From Dendrobium chrysotoxum (lineage: Eukaryota > Streptophyta > Magnoliopsida > Asparagales > Orchidaceae), in NCBI GenBank assembly GCA_019925795.1, contig CM034297.1, forward strand, positions 46,894,683 to 46,958,682: a stretch of 64,000 bases of DNA. The letters run 5' to 3'. The position numbers were made by a program, and so were the translations under genes. The notes below the pieces were generated by a model. That model saw only the letters and a program-made list of their open reading frames with translations, did no database searches and was not told the DNA's origin. This document shows, piece by piece, positions 12,822-21,660 of this stretch (the first letter of the stretch is position 1; each line of letters opens with the position of its first letter).

Positions 12822-13863
12822 TGTTGCGGACTCAAATATACGCGGCGATAGATTTTAATTTTCCGTCTCAGCGTTGTACGTATATTCAGCACACAAACAG
12901 AATCGAAATAGTAACACCAGGAGTTTTACGTGGAAAACCCTGGAAAGGGAAAAAACCACGGGGCCACGCCCAGTTGAAAGAGTTCCACTAGTATCGTTTG
13001 AAGTACACGAGGCTGATTCGTCCTTTAAATTCAAGACGATCAGGTTACAATGAGTATCAGTTACAAGGACAAGCAGAGTTCCGATGTCACTTGAGTGTCC
13101 GGCAAAATTCCAGCGTCACTTGGAAAGAAGTCCGGCGTCACTCGGGCGTTGGGTAGAATTCCGGTGTCGGGCAGAATTCTGACGTTGCTCCCGTGTAGGG
13201 CAGAGCTCCGGCGTCCCTCGAGCGCCTGGTGGTGCTCCGGTGGTGTTCCGGCGGAGTTCCGGCGGTGTTCCGGCGGAGTTCCGGTGGTGTTCTGGCAGTG
13301 GTCGAGGAGGAGTTGTTCCCTCCTAGGCGTCTCTTCTCTTCTTCTTCTCTTCTTCTCTTCTTGGCTTGGGTCCCCTCTTAAGAGAAATGAGGGGCTATTT
13401 ATAGTTTTTCTGGAGTGGCATAGCCCGTAAATATGTGAGGGATCAGGGGCGAATAGGGAGTGATCCGGATGAACGGCCGATATTGAATCCCTTGATCGTG
13501 AACCGTTTGTCAAGCATTTGAAGGTCTTAATGATATCAGAATTCTGCGATCTTGGGCTCGTTGGATTCGTCTCGTCGAGCCGCTTGATTCGACTATAAGC
13601 TCACCAAAATCGGAGACCGTTTGGTAACTCAAATAGCTGTTTGATGCTTCCAACAGCGCTTCGGGTACTTGATTTGGACTTACTTGGGCTCGGATTGAGT
13701 CGAATTTGGTGTCGTTGGATTCGTATTTCCGAGACGCTCAGTTCGACTATAAGTTTGCTGATATCGGAGTTTAAATGGTCTCCGAAATAATTTTTGAAGT
13801 TTCCAACTTGAGTTTTTCCTCGAGATTCGTGCCCGATCAAGATGATTTTTTGACGATATATCA
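12822..13863 (-). repeat. 3' LTR of gag-only element
   Basis: 1042 bp, same length as its partner at 18390-19431. It contains a TATA box on the minus strand (CTATAAATAG, about 13395-13404) and a run of CCGG-rich short repeats (GTTCCGGCGGAGTTCCGGCGG, 13235-13300) on the transcribed side. Open frames on either strand here are by-products of this repeat structure, not genes. Confidence 0.9.
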
Positions 13864-13876
13864 GTTTCCCCCCTAT
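13864..13876 (-). other. Polypurine tract of gag-only element
   Basis: The minus strand reads ATAGGGGGGAAAC immediately before the LTR start TGATATATCG. This is the expected position and composition for the plus-strand primer of reverse transcription. Confidence 0.8.
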
Positions 13877-14380
13877 TTTCGGACGTTGAAGCTCCACGAG
13901 TCCGAAAATACTTGTTCCGGTATTTTACATTAGCCGAATCGCAAAACATTGCGTTCCAAAAAATAAATGTTTGCTCGAACCCAACCATAGAGGCCCCGTT
14001 GAGCTCCGAAAGTGTCAAAATTGAGTCCGGAACGTCGAAAAACGTGTCCGGGGACCCCAAAAACATCGAATTTGGACCATCCGGGCCCGAAATCGGAGCC
14101 CGGGAACGCGTAGGCGGCCGAACCGGCCGGCCGGCCGGCCGGCCACCGCCCGCCGCCGCCCGCGGCGGCTCCTGCGCCAACCGGCGCGTCCGCGCGCGTC
14201 TGCGCGCGGAACCGCTTGGGGCGCGGTTTTGTTTTAAAAAAAAAAAATTTTTTTTTGTTTTATTTAAATTGTGGGTCCCACATGGGATTAAAAATCCGAA
14301 AAAATCCCAAAAAATTTCGAAAATTTTGAAAAATTTCAGGGAATTTAATAGAATTTTGGAATCCTCCCCCCCTTAAAGAA

Positions 14381-14391
14381 AACTATAAATA
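14381..14391 (+). promoter_or_regulatory. Internal plus-strand TATA box, antisense to the element
   Basis: ACTATAAATAG followed by a CCCCCC run and, 20-60 bases on, a C/T-rich stretch (CTCGCCCCTTCTTCC). This is the layout of a plant core promoter, pointing opposite to the LTR promoter and towards the repeat arrays. Upstream is a TGGGTCCCACATGGG word and an AT-rich stretch. No transcript evidence is available. Confidence 0.4.
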
Positions 14392-14439
14392 GACCCCCCA
14401 GGGCCTAGTAGAAACTCGCCCCTTCTTCCTTTCTCCCTC

Positions 14440-14790
14440 TGGCTTTCGGCATTTTGAGGCTTTCCGCCGTTTTTGAGTAGGTGACTTTCCCTACTTAACT
14501 CGGCGCCCCTCCCTTTGCGCAGAAGTTAGAGTATTCCTCTCTTCTCCCCTCTAGTTTCTGGCATTTTGAGGCCTTCCGCCGTTTTTGAGTAGGTGATTTT
14601 CCCTACTTGACTCGGCGCCCCTCCTTTTGCACAGAAGTTAGCGGTTTTCCCTCTTTTTTCTCTCATTCTGGCTTTCTGACAGTTGAGGCATTCCGTTGTT
14701 ATTCAGTAGGTGATTTTTCCTACTTGAGACAACGCCCCTCCTCTTGTATAGGAGTTAGAAATTTCTTTTCTTTTTCATTCCTTCATGTGG
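14440..14790. repeat. Three tandem copies of a ~112-118-bp unit
   Basis: Units start near 14441, 14553 and 14671, each with a GGCATTTTGAGGC-like word, a GTTTTTGAGTAGGTGA word, CCCTACTT and CGGCGCCCCTCC, then a GCAGAAGTTAG-like word. The third copy is more diverged than the first two. Confidence 0.8.
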
Positions 14791-14799
14791 AGGTGAGAT

Positions 14800-15400
14800 G
14801 TTAGTCGGAGGGAGTCTGAAGATGGTCGGAAGTCAGGCTTCGGGAAGAAGTATGGCGTCGGGTAGAACTCCGACAAAAATCCGTCGGCGGGGAGAAGTCC
14901 TACGACGGGTAGGAATTTGGTGTCGGGTAGAAGCCCAACGAACATCCGGCAATGGGCAGAAGTCCGACGTCGGGAAGAAGTACAGCGTCGGGTTGAAGTC
15001 CGATGAGGGTCCGACGACGGGCATAAGTCCGGCGTCGGGTAGAAGTTCGACGAAAGTCACGCGACTGACAGAAGTCTTTCAACGGGAGGAAGTTCGGTGT
15101 CAGACAGAAGTCTGACGAAAGTCCCGCGACTGGCAGAAGTCCTGCGTCGAGTGGAAGTACGGTGTCGGGCAGAAGTCCAACGAAAATATTGGGCAAAATT
15201 CCAACGAAAGTCCGGCGACGGGCAGGGACCCAGCAACGGGAAGAAGCTCGTCGTCGGGCAGAAGTCCGATGAAAGTCCCTCGATGGGCATAAGTACAACG
15301 TCGGGTAGATATCCGAGGCAAATCACGCAACTGGCAGAAATACAACGTTGGATAGAAATTCGATGAGGGTCTGGCGACGGGCAGATGATGGCCGGCATCC
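14800..15400. repeat. Short tandem repeats (GGGCAGAAGTCCGACG type)
   Basis: Roughly 16-35-bp irregular units built from GGGCAGAAGTCCG and GTCGGGTAGAAG. The same wording (TCGGGCAGAATTCTGACG) occurs in the LTRs at 13155-13185 and 18735-18765, so LTR and internal arrays share an origin. They are open in several frames on both strands because the unit lacks stops; these frames are not supported as genes. Confidence 0.8.
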
Positions 15401-15999
15401 AGTAACATTGTGTTAAGGCAATATTCATCCATACTGAAGTGTGCCAACATCAGATATTACTGAATCAAGAGGCCGAAGTAGTGTGACATGCCAATATTCT
15501 GGCAATACACTAACACTGTCAACTGAGTGGAGGTCTGATGATGATCCAGTTATGTCCTTTCTTTAAAGGAGCAGTTGTAGGAGATGCTTGCGTGCAGTAA
15601 GGGAGAAGTCACTTAAATCCACCAAGGATATTTGACTGTGTTAAAGTTACTTGTTGCTGGATGATACTAGCTTGTATGAGTGTTACCAGTGTACCTTTTG
15701 ATTTCAACTTCTGGTGAGAAGAAATGTATATTTGAATCTGAATTTATGTAACTCCAATGATATTGTATATGAAATGAAGATTTGTCCCCTAGAGGGACCT
15801 GATTTGTTATTGCATCTGTAAGACATGCTTTGTGCTTTTGATGTATTATTAGTCTGAACGAATGTGAGAGACATCCTTTTAGGATGTTTGACATATCTGA
15901 GACTGTAAGTCAAAGCCCTTGCTTGATGACGTTAAGGGAAGATGTTAAATTAAATCTCCCCAAGAATGATCTTCCAATGATTGGGATATAAGACATCAT

Positions 16000-16425
16000 C
16001 CAATGACATTTGACCTATATGAGGTTATATGTCAGAGCCCTGCTCAATGACGTTAACCTGTATAGGAGTGGTCGAGGGAATCCACCAAGGATGTGAGACC
16101 TATCCGAGGTTGTATGTCAGAGCCTTTGCTCGACGACGTTAACCTGTATGGAAGAGGTCGAGAGAATCCACCAAGGATGTGAGACCTATCCGAGGTTGTA
16201 TGTCGGAGCCTTTGCTCGACGACGTTAACCTGTATGGAAGAGGTCGAGAGAATCCACCAAGGATGTGAGACCTATCCGAGGTTGTATGTCGGAGCCTTTG
16301 CTCGACGACGTTAACCTGTATGGAAGAGGTCAAGAGAATCCACCAAGGATGTGAGACCTATCCGAGGTTGCATGTCAGAGCCCTGCTCGATGACGTTAAC
16401 CTATATGGAAGAGGTCGGATCGAAT
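16000..16425. repeat. 86-bp tandem repeat, about five copies
   Basis: The word GTGAGACCTATCCGAGGTTG recurs at 16093, 16179, 16265 and 16351, an exact 86-bp period. A more diverged copy precedes it, and partial units reach back to about 15890 (a GATGACGTTAA word is shared). The central copies are almost identical, so the array expanded recently. Confidence 0.9.
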
Positions 16426-16851
16426 CCCCTGTGATCGATCATCCAGTGATTGAGACACAATAAAGATTGTGTATTTCTCGAATCAAGGATAAAGAGACTA
16501 TATTTGTCAGTAGTTTTTCATTGACATTTATATTCTTTTTAAAGAAAGAGACAATATCAGAATTGGACGAACAACACATTATATTACTGTAAGACAATAC
16601 AATAGTTCCCTTGTACAATATAAGAGATACATATAGGGACAACCACATCATTTAACTTGGTAGAAATACTAAGGACATTAGAGTGACATCCTACTGATCA
16701 TAAAAGAGATACATGGTGACACATGACAAGTAGTATTACTAACACAAAAGTTCAAGTTGCAGCATTACTCAATCTCACCAACCATTTGAATATTATTCAA
16801 TGGTTGTCTTTGTTGTTGTTGATTTTGCCCCCCAGTGGGGCGAGCTTCTTC

Positions 16852-18339
16852 TCAGGTAGGTGGGTTCCCAATAAACTGTCGAAGATAGCCCTGGCGGATA
16901 AGTCTTTCAATCTCATCCTTAAGTTGCTTGCAGGCTTCAGTAGTGTGTCCACGACTACGGTGGAAATAGCAATATTGCTCCTGGTTCCCAATATTTGGCT
17001 TCAAAGAATTAGGCCACTTGATATTTTCTTTATCTCGAATGGCCATTAGTATGTTGGTTCGAGTTGCATTGAGAGGCGTATACTCTTTTTCATGTCGGAA
17101 CTCGCGTTGTGGTACTGGGGGTCTAGGAGATGAATTTTTCTTTCGTTGCGAAAATGATTCCTCTATTGTAGGGGCGTTCTTACGCTTTCCAGTTGTTTGC
17201 TCAAATTGCTTTCTATGAGCATTAATGGCTTCATCAGCAGAAATCTGAGCTTCTACACGATGGATCAGGTCAGCATATGAATGAACCGTGTCCCGCATGA
17301 GGGCCGAATAGAAAGGACCAGGACGAAGGCCTCCAAGGAAGACCCCTCGGAGCAGTTCTGGGTCCACTCCCGGAATCTGTCGAGCCTCGGTGGAAAACCG
17401 TTGAAAATATTCTTTTAATGTTTCTCCCTCGTTCTGACGGATCCCAGAGAGATGAGAAGAATTCTTAGTAATTCTTCGGTTGGCTACGAACTGTTCGACA
17501 AATACTTTGGCCAATTTGACGAATGTGGGGATCGTTCCGGCTGGAAGTGAATAGAACCATGTTCGAGCTTGTCCTTTAAGAGTGGCAGGGAAAACCTGGC
17601 AAAGGAGTGCGTCTGATGCTCGCTGGATATGCATGATAGTTCTGTAATGATCGATGTGCTCGTACGGGTCGGATGTCCCGTCGTAGGAATCGATGCTTGG
17701 TAGTTTAAATCCTGCCGGAATAGCGTGTTGAAGAATAGCTTCTGTCAAGGGTGACGACTCCTGCAAGTCCCACTGACGAAGGGGTTGCCTTATGCCTCCT
17801 GTAGGGAACTCTTCTCGGACCAATCGTCGTAGTTCGTGGCGAAGGGCATTGCGAGGGAGCTCAGCAATGTGTGGTCGGGCTAACTCTTCGGGGAGGTCCA
17901 AAGGAATACGAGGTTGCCGACTTGTGTGCGAAGGATGGGTAGAACTTGCTGTATCAGCCAGTTCATTATCTTGATGCGACTGCGAACGCCTCCTGGGTGG
18001 AGGAAGAGGAATCTCAGCTTGAAGATGTTCGATTTGAACAGCTTGAACATGTGATGGATCTCGAGGGAGAAGAACCTCCTCATGTGGTGCTAGTTCCTGT
18101 GGTGCTAGTGCCGGTTGTCGAGTCTCTCGCAGGAGTTGTAGGATCTCGTTCTGAGACTCCTCCATCTTCCTGATGCGGTCTTCAATGGACGGTCCTGAAA
18201 TTCCTTCTCCCATAGTGTCTTGCCCCCCAGCATGAAAGGAGGCGGATACTTGGGGTCTATGATTCATAGACTGATCCCGAGATTGATGTGAATTGGAGCG
18301 GGAGGCTCCCAAGATGCGATTGCTACGCCTGTTGGCCAT
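16852..18339 (-). CDS. Tat-lineage gypsy Gag polyprotein (gag-only element), 495 aa
   Basis: Gag assembles the virus-like particle that packages element RNA in the cytoplasm. The chosen start is the ATG at 18339 (MANRRSNRILG); an upstream extension would begin at a TTG inside the primer-binding site and is rejected. Seen in order: a polar N-terminus; a PEELARPHIAELP stretch; the gag core (FKLPSIDSYDGTSDPYEHI, FPATLKGQARTWFYSLP, LAKVFVEQFVANRR, LKEYFQRFSTEARQI); and a C-terminal zinc-knuckle-like motif (YCYFHRSRGHTTEACKQLK). The frame is fully open, unlike every other retroelement gene in the window. A TGA at 16852 ends it, but homology to the related gag at 61731-63290 continues in frame for about 28 more codons to 16765. 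Expression would start from the LTR promoter at 18964. Confidence 0.85.
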   Translation of the reverse strand: MANRRSNRILGASRSNSHQSRDQSMNHRPQVSASFHAGGQDTMGEGISGPSIEDRIRKMEESQNEILQLLRETRQPALAPQELAPHEEVLLPRDPSHVQAVQIEHLQAEIPLPPPRRRSQSHQDNELADTASSTHPSHTSRQPRIPLDLPEELARPHIAELPRNALRHELRRLVREEFPTGGIRQPLRQWDLQESSPLTEAILQHAIPAGFKLPSIDSYDGTSDPYEHIDHYRTIMHIQRASDALLCQVFPATLKGQARTWFYSLPAGTIPTFVKLAKVFVEQFVANRRITKNSSHLSGIRQNEGETLKEYFQRFSTEARQIPGVDPELLRGVFLGGLRPGPFYSALMRDTVHSYADLIHRVEAQISADEAINAHRKQFEQTTGKRKNAPTIEESFSQRKKNSSPRPPVPQREFRHEKEYTPLNATRTNILMAIRDKENIKWPNSLKPNIGNQEQYCYFHRSRGHTTEACKQLKDEIERLIRQGYLRQFIGNPPT

Positions 18340-18370
18340 CAAAGTGGTGCTTAGGATAGTGGGATTTGTT

Positions 18371-18388
18371 CCCACAGACGGCGCCAAA
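18371..18388 (-). other. Primer-binding site of gag-only element
   Basis: The minus strand reads TTTGGCGCCGTCTGTGGGA directly inside the LTR end, the well-known TGGCGCCGTCTGTGGGAA-type tRNA primer site of plant Tat-lineage gypsy elements. Confidence 0.85.
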
Positions 18389-18389
18389 C

Positions 18390-19431
18390 TGTTGCGGACT
18401 CAAATATACGCGGCGATAGATTTTAATTTTTCGTCTCAGCGTTGTACGTATATTCAGCACACAAACAGAATCGAAATAGTAACACCAGGATTTTTACGTG
18501 GAAAACCCTGGAAAGGGAAAAAACCACGGGGCCACGCCCAGTTGAAAGAGTTCCACTAGTGTCGTTTGAAGTACACGAGGCTGATTCGTCCTTTAAATTC
18601 AGGACGATCAGGTTACAATGAGTATCAGTTACAAGGACAAGCAGAGTTCCGATGTCACTTGAGTGTCCGGCAAAATTTCGGCGTCACTTGGAAAGAAGTC
18701 CGGCGTCACTCGGGCGTTGGGTAGAATTCCGGCGTCGGGCAGAATTCTGACGTTGCTCCCGTGTAGGGCAGAGCTCCGGCGTCCCTCGGGCGCCTGGTGG
18801 TGCTCCGGTGGTGTTCCGGCGGAGTTCCGGCGGTGTTCCGGCGGAGTTCCGGCGGTGTTCTGGCAGTGGTCGAGGAGGAGCTGTTCCCTCCTAGGCGTCT
18901 CTTCTCTTCTTCTTCTCTTCTTCTCTTCTTGGCTTGGGTCCCCTCTTAAGAGAAATGAGGGGCTATTTATAGTTTTTCTGGAGTGGCATAGCCCGTAAAT
19001 ATGTGAGGGATCAGGGGCGAATAGGGAGTGATCCGGATGAACGGCCGATATTGAATCCCTTGATCGTGAACCGTTTATCAAGAATTTGAAGGTCTTAATG
19101 ATATCAGAATTCTGCGATCTTGGGCTCGTTGGATTCGTCTCGTCGAGCCGCTTGATTCGACTATAAGCTCACCAAAATCGGAGACCGTTTGGTAACTCAA
19201 ATAGCTGTTTGATGCTTCCAACAGCGCTTCGGGTACTTGATTTGGACTTACTTGGGCTCGGATTGAGTCGAATTTGGTGTCGTTGGATTCGTATTTCCGA
19301 GACGCTCAGTTCGACTATAAGTTTGCTGATATCGGAGTTTAAATGGTCTCCGAAATAATTTTTGAAGTTTCCAACTTGAGTTTTTCCTCGAGATTCGTGC
19401 CCGATCAAGATGATTTTTTGACGATATATCA
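18390..19431 (-). repeat. 5' LTR of gag-only element
   Basis: 1042 bp, the promoter-side LTR on the element's strand. It is nearly identical to 12822-13863; the differences noted cluster in the CCGG-rich part and near its outer third. Confidence 0.9.
18964..18973 (-). promoter_or_regulatory. LTR TATA box driving gag
   Basis: The minus strand reads ACTATAAATAG, an excellent plant TATA box, about 630 bases upstream of the gag ATG and pointing at it. Identical in the other LTR. Confidence 0.65.
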
Positions 19432-20430
19432 AGTACAAACTATTTCACATGAAATCTAATGAAACCATTTTTTATATGTACATTAGGTTTACTAAGATTG
19501 TGACATCATTCATGCCTTAGGTAGAGAACTGTCAAATTTTGAAATGGTGAATAAAATTCTTTGTTGTTTGCCTGATAGCTTTGATGCAAAAGTCACCGCT
19601 AATTTTGAATCAAAAGATTTAAATGTTTACTCTATTTACAATTTGTTGGGCTCTCTCTTTCCTGATGAGAAAAATGTGAGTCAAAGATTTTTGGATGCAG
19701 GTGATAAAAGAAAAGAGAAGACAGTGGCATTGGAGGTCGATGACATGGATGGCAGTAGCTCTGAAGCTGATGAGAAAAATGAAATAGCTTTAATAATGAG
19801 CTAAATCAAGAGCTTCCTGAAGCGCAATCACAAGCATCACCTTGATAGGAACAAAGGTAAGAATGGTAAAACCAATAAGTTTTCTTCTGATATTATTTGC
19901 TTTGAGTGTAGAAAACCTGGACATTTGAGGTCCGAATGCCCCAATCTTAAGAGCCACTCTATAAAGAAAAGAGGTGAGGATAAGCCTAATGCAAAAAGGG
20001 GAATGGAAATGATGCAAAAAATCTCATAGGTAGACTTAGCCTCTGACTCATCAGAACAAGAATCAGAGGGGGAGGTAATAAATATGTGCTTAATGGCAAA
20101 TGACTCAATTGTGAACTCCGATCAAGATGAGGTATGCGAGCTTACCTATGATTATCTATTTTCCATTTCTGAACAAGTTCATGATTCATATATGAAGCTG
20201 AAAAGCAACATATTGCTCTGAAAAAGGATTTTTCTAATTTGAAAAATGAGCACGCTGTATTATTTAAAGAGCATTCTAACTTTAAAGTTGAGCACATTTT
20301 ATTAGATAAGGAGCATACATCTCTATTAGAAGAATTTGATTTTGAATTGTCAAATTCATATGATTTCTTAAAAAGTAAGCATATTAAACTAGAAGAAGCA
20401 TTCAAGAAATTAAAATTCTTGTAACAGCCA
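19432..20430 (+). pseudogene. SIRE-like copia gag, 3' part with zinc knuckle
   Basis: Continues the gag cut at 12821: SNETIFYMYIRFTKIV, then an open stretch at 19544-19804 (MVNKILCCLPDSFDAKVTANF). A CCHC zinc knuckle follows at about 19897-19940 (CFECRKPGHLRSEC), then an acidic DSSEQESEGE segment. A coiled-coil-like Lys/Glu-rich part at 20239-20424 (ALFKEHSNFKVEHILLDKE type) closes it. Stops and a frame change split these parts. No protease or integrase follows, so the element is truncated near 20430. Confidence 0.75.
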
Positions 20431-20904
20431 TCAAACAAAAGTTTGACCATGGTCAAACTAAACTCAACATTGTCTCAAACATAGCCAATGTTTGATTTGA
20501 CTTTTCATAGACTTCAAATATGATCAAACCACCTTGCATCACCTTTCATGAGTTGATCGTAACCCTAAATTAGATCGATAGACATCTAGTGACCACCTCG
20601 AGCTAATTTTTTGCCAAGGTCAAACCCTAATCAATCCTACTCTAAAACTTATTTCAACTTGATTTGACCTAACAAATTACATTATATATGATCAAACCAC
20701 ATTATACCTAAAGTATGTGGGTTAAATTAATCCTAAATTAAACCAAGTAGAACCAAACTTAACCTTAAATTATATTTGACCAATGTCAAATCACTACCTA
20801 ATCTATCCAAGGAATAGGTAGATATGAACACAATTAAACCATAAGTAGCCCTAGGTGGTGATTCTGACCCTCCTAAACCCAACAAATCAATGCTTGACCC
20901 AAGT
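20431..20904. other. No gene recognised
   Basis: AT-rich, with repeated TTTGACC/GGTCAAA words on both strands. No boundary signals were identified; it could be LTR sequence of an unknown element. Confidence 0.4.
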
Positions 20905-21038
20905 AAGGCTTCATTTGGGATAACTTTCTTACTGCTTTTTAAAACAATTTTTTAGCGCGAAAATTTTTTGGCCGAGAAATTTTGGTACTAGAAAATTGCT
21001 TAAAAAAATAGTAAGAAAGCTGCCCCAAACGAATCCTA
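20905..21038. mobile_element. Palindromic MITE, family A, copy 1
   Basis: Ends are inverted copies of AGGCTTCRTTTGGGA, followed by TTTCTTACTGCTT on one side and AGTAAGAAAGCTG on the other, as in the copies at 22926 and 36985. The centre is more diverged. Too short to code for anything. Confidence 0.7.
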
Positions 21039-21660
21039 AAACTCAAATAAACTTAAATGCTGAATTAAAGTTTTGTTATTTCAAAACAAGATTTTGCTTA
21101 AAATTCCCATTTAAAATTTATTCATCATGCCAAAAATCATGTTAGATCACACAAACATTTTACAATCCAAAAATCATATAAAAGAGTACTTGCTCTAATC
21201 TTATGATGGTTAAAGATTGTTTAATCTCATATCTTTTCATCAATAATTACTTTTGTTTGCTTCTAATCTTGTTTTGTTTATTTCTAATCTTTATTTCTCT
21301 GTTCTCACGTGCTATTCTAATATATATAATATACTTTTGCATGCGTGCGGATGGTGATTTGACAAGTATTGTTTTATTTGAATTTATTATTATTATTATT
21401 ATTTAAATATAATATCATTCTTAATACATCATTTGAATTTTAATATATTTGCAAACCACTTTGTATTAAAAAAAAAATGCAATTACAGTAAGTATAAATC
21501 CCCATTTGCTAAGTATTGTTTAAAAATTTTCAATGCTACTCTCAAGCTTTTTTGTAATTGCGCATGGTGCACATCGCACATACTATTTTATGAATTTGAT
21601 TTTAAAGTTCCATGTGTTATTATTGATAGACTATTATATAGAATAAATATTTTATGAAGT
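21039..21660. other. AT-rich, no gene recognised
   Basis: Open frames at 21203 and 21433 are AT-rich with no recognisable protein features. A short ATT run occurs at 21386-21402. Nothing else is supported. Confidence 0.4.

Larger units (their letters stand above)
13877..16764. mobile_element. Non-coding internal region replacing pol
   Basis: About 2.9 kb between the end of the gag homology and the polypurine tract, with no recognisable protease, RT, RNase H or integrase on either strand. It holds a GC-rich block (14090-14225), a plus-strand TATA box (14381-14391) and three separate tandem-repeat arrays. Short open frames here have the compositional look of repeat translation. Origin unknown: a captured sequence or parts of another LTR are both possible. 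Confidence 0.7.
12822..19431 (-). mobile_element. Young gag-only (non-autonomous) Tat-lineage gypsy element
   Basis: A 6610-bp element with two 1042-bp LTRs (12822-13863, 18390-19431). On its own strand (minus) the LTRs begin TGATATATCG and end CCGCAACA, and the element has a primer site (18371-18388), a G-rich polypurine tract (13864-13876) and perfect AGTAC target duplications. By eye the LTRs differ at about a dozen of 1042 positions, nearly all transitions, so insertion is recent. The only protein-coding part is an open gag (16852-18339). About 2.9 kb of non-coding, repeat-rich DNA occupies the place of pol. It therefore needs protease, RT, RNase H and integrase from another element. The format matches the class described as TR-GAG (terminal repeats plus gag). 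Confidence 0.88.

Noticed and set aside
13061..13513. 150-codon minus-strand open frame in an LTR, and its twin at 18629-19081
   Set aside because: It lies within both LTRs over the short CCGG repeats; duplicated only because the LTRs are duplicated, with no protein signature.
13680..14376. Open frames of 154-166 codons around the GC-rich block
   Set aside because: They straddle an LTR end and low-complexity GC sequence; composition explains the lack of stops.
14798..15450. Several overlapping open frames on both strands (up to 132 codons)
   Set aside because: They are produced by a tandem repeat that lacks stop codons in many frames; the peptides are repetitive translations of GGGCAGAAGTCCG units with no known domain.
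16852..18387. Longer gag beginning at 18387
   Set aside because: It would start at TTG inside the primer-binding site; the ATG at 18339 matches the start MANR of the related gag at 61731.
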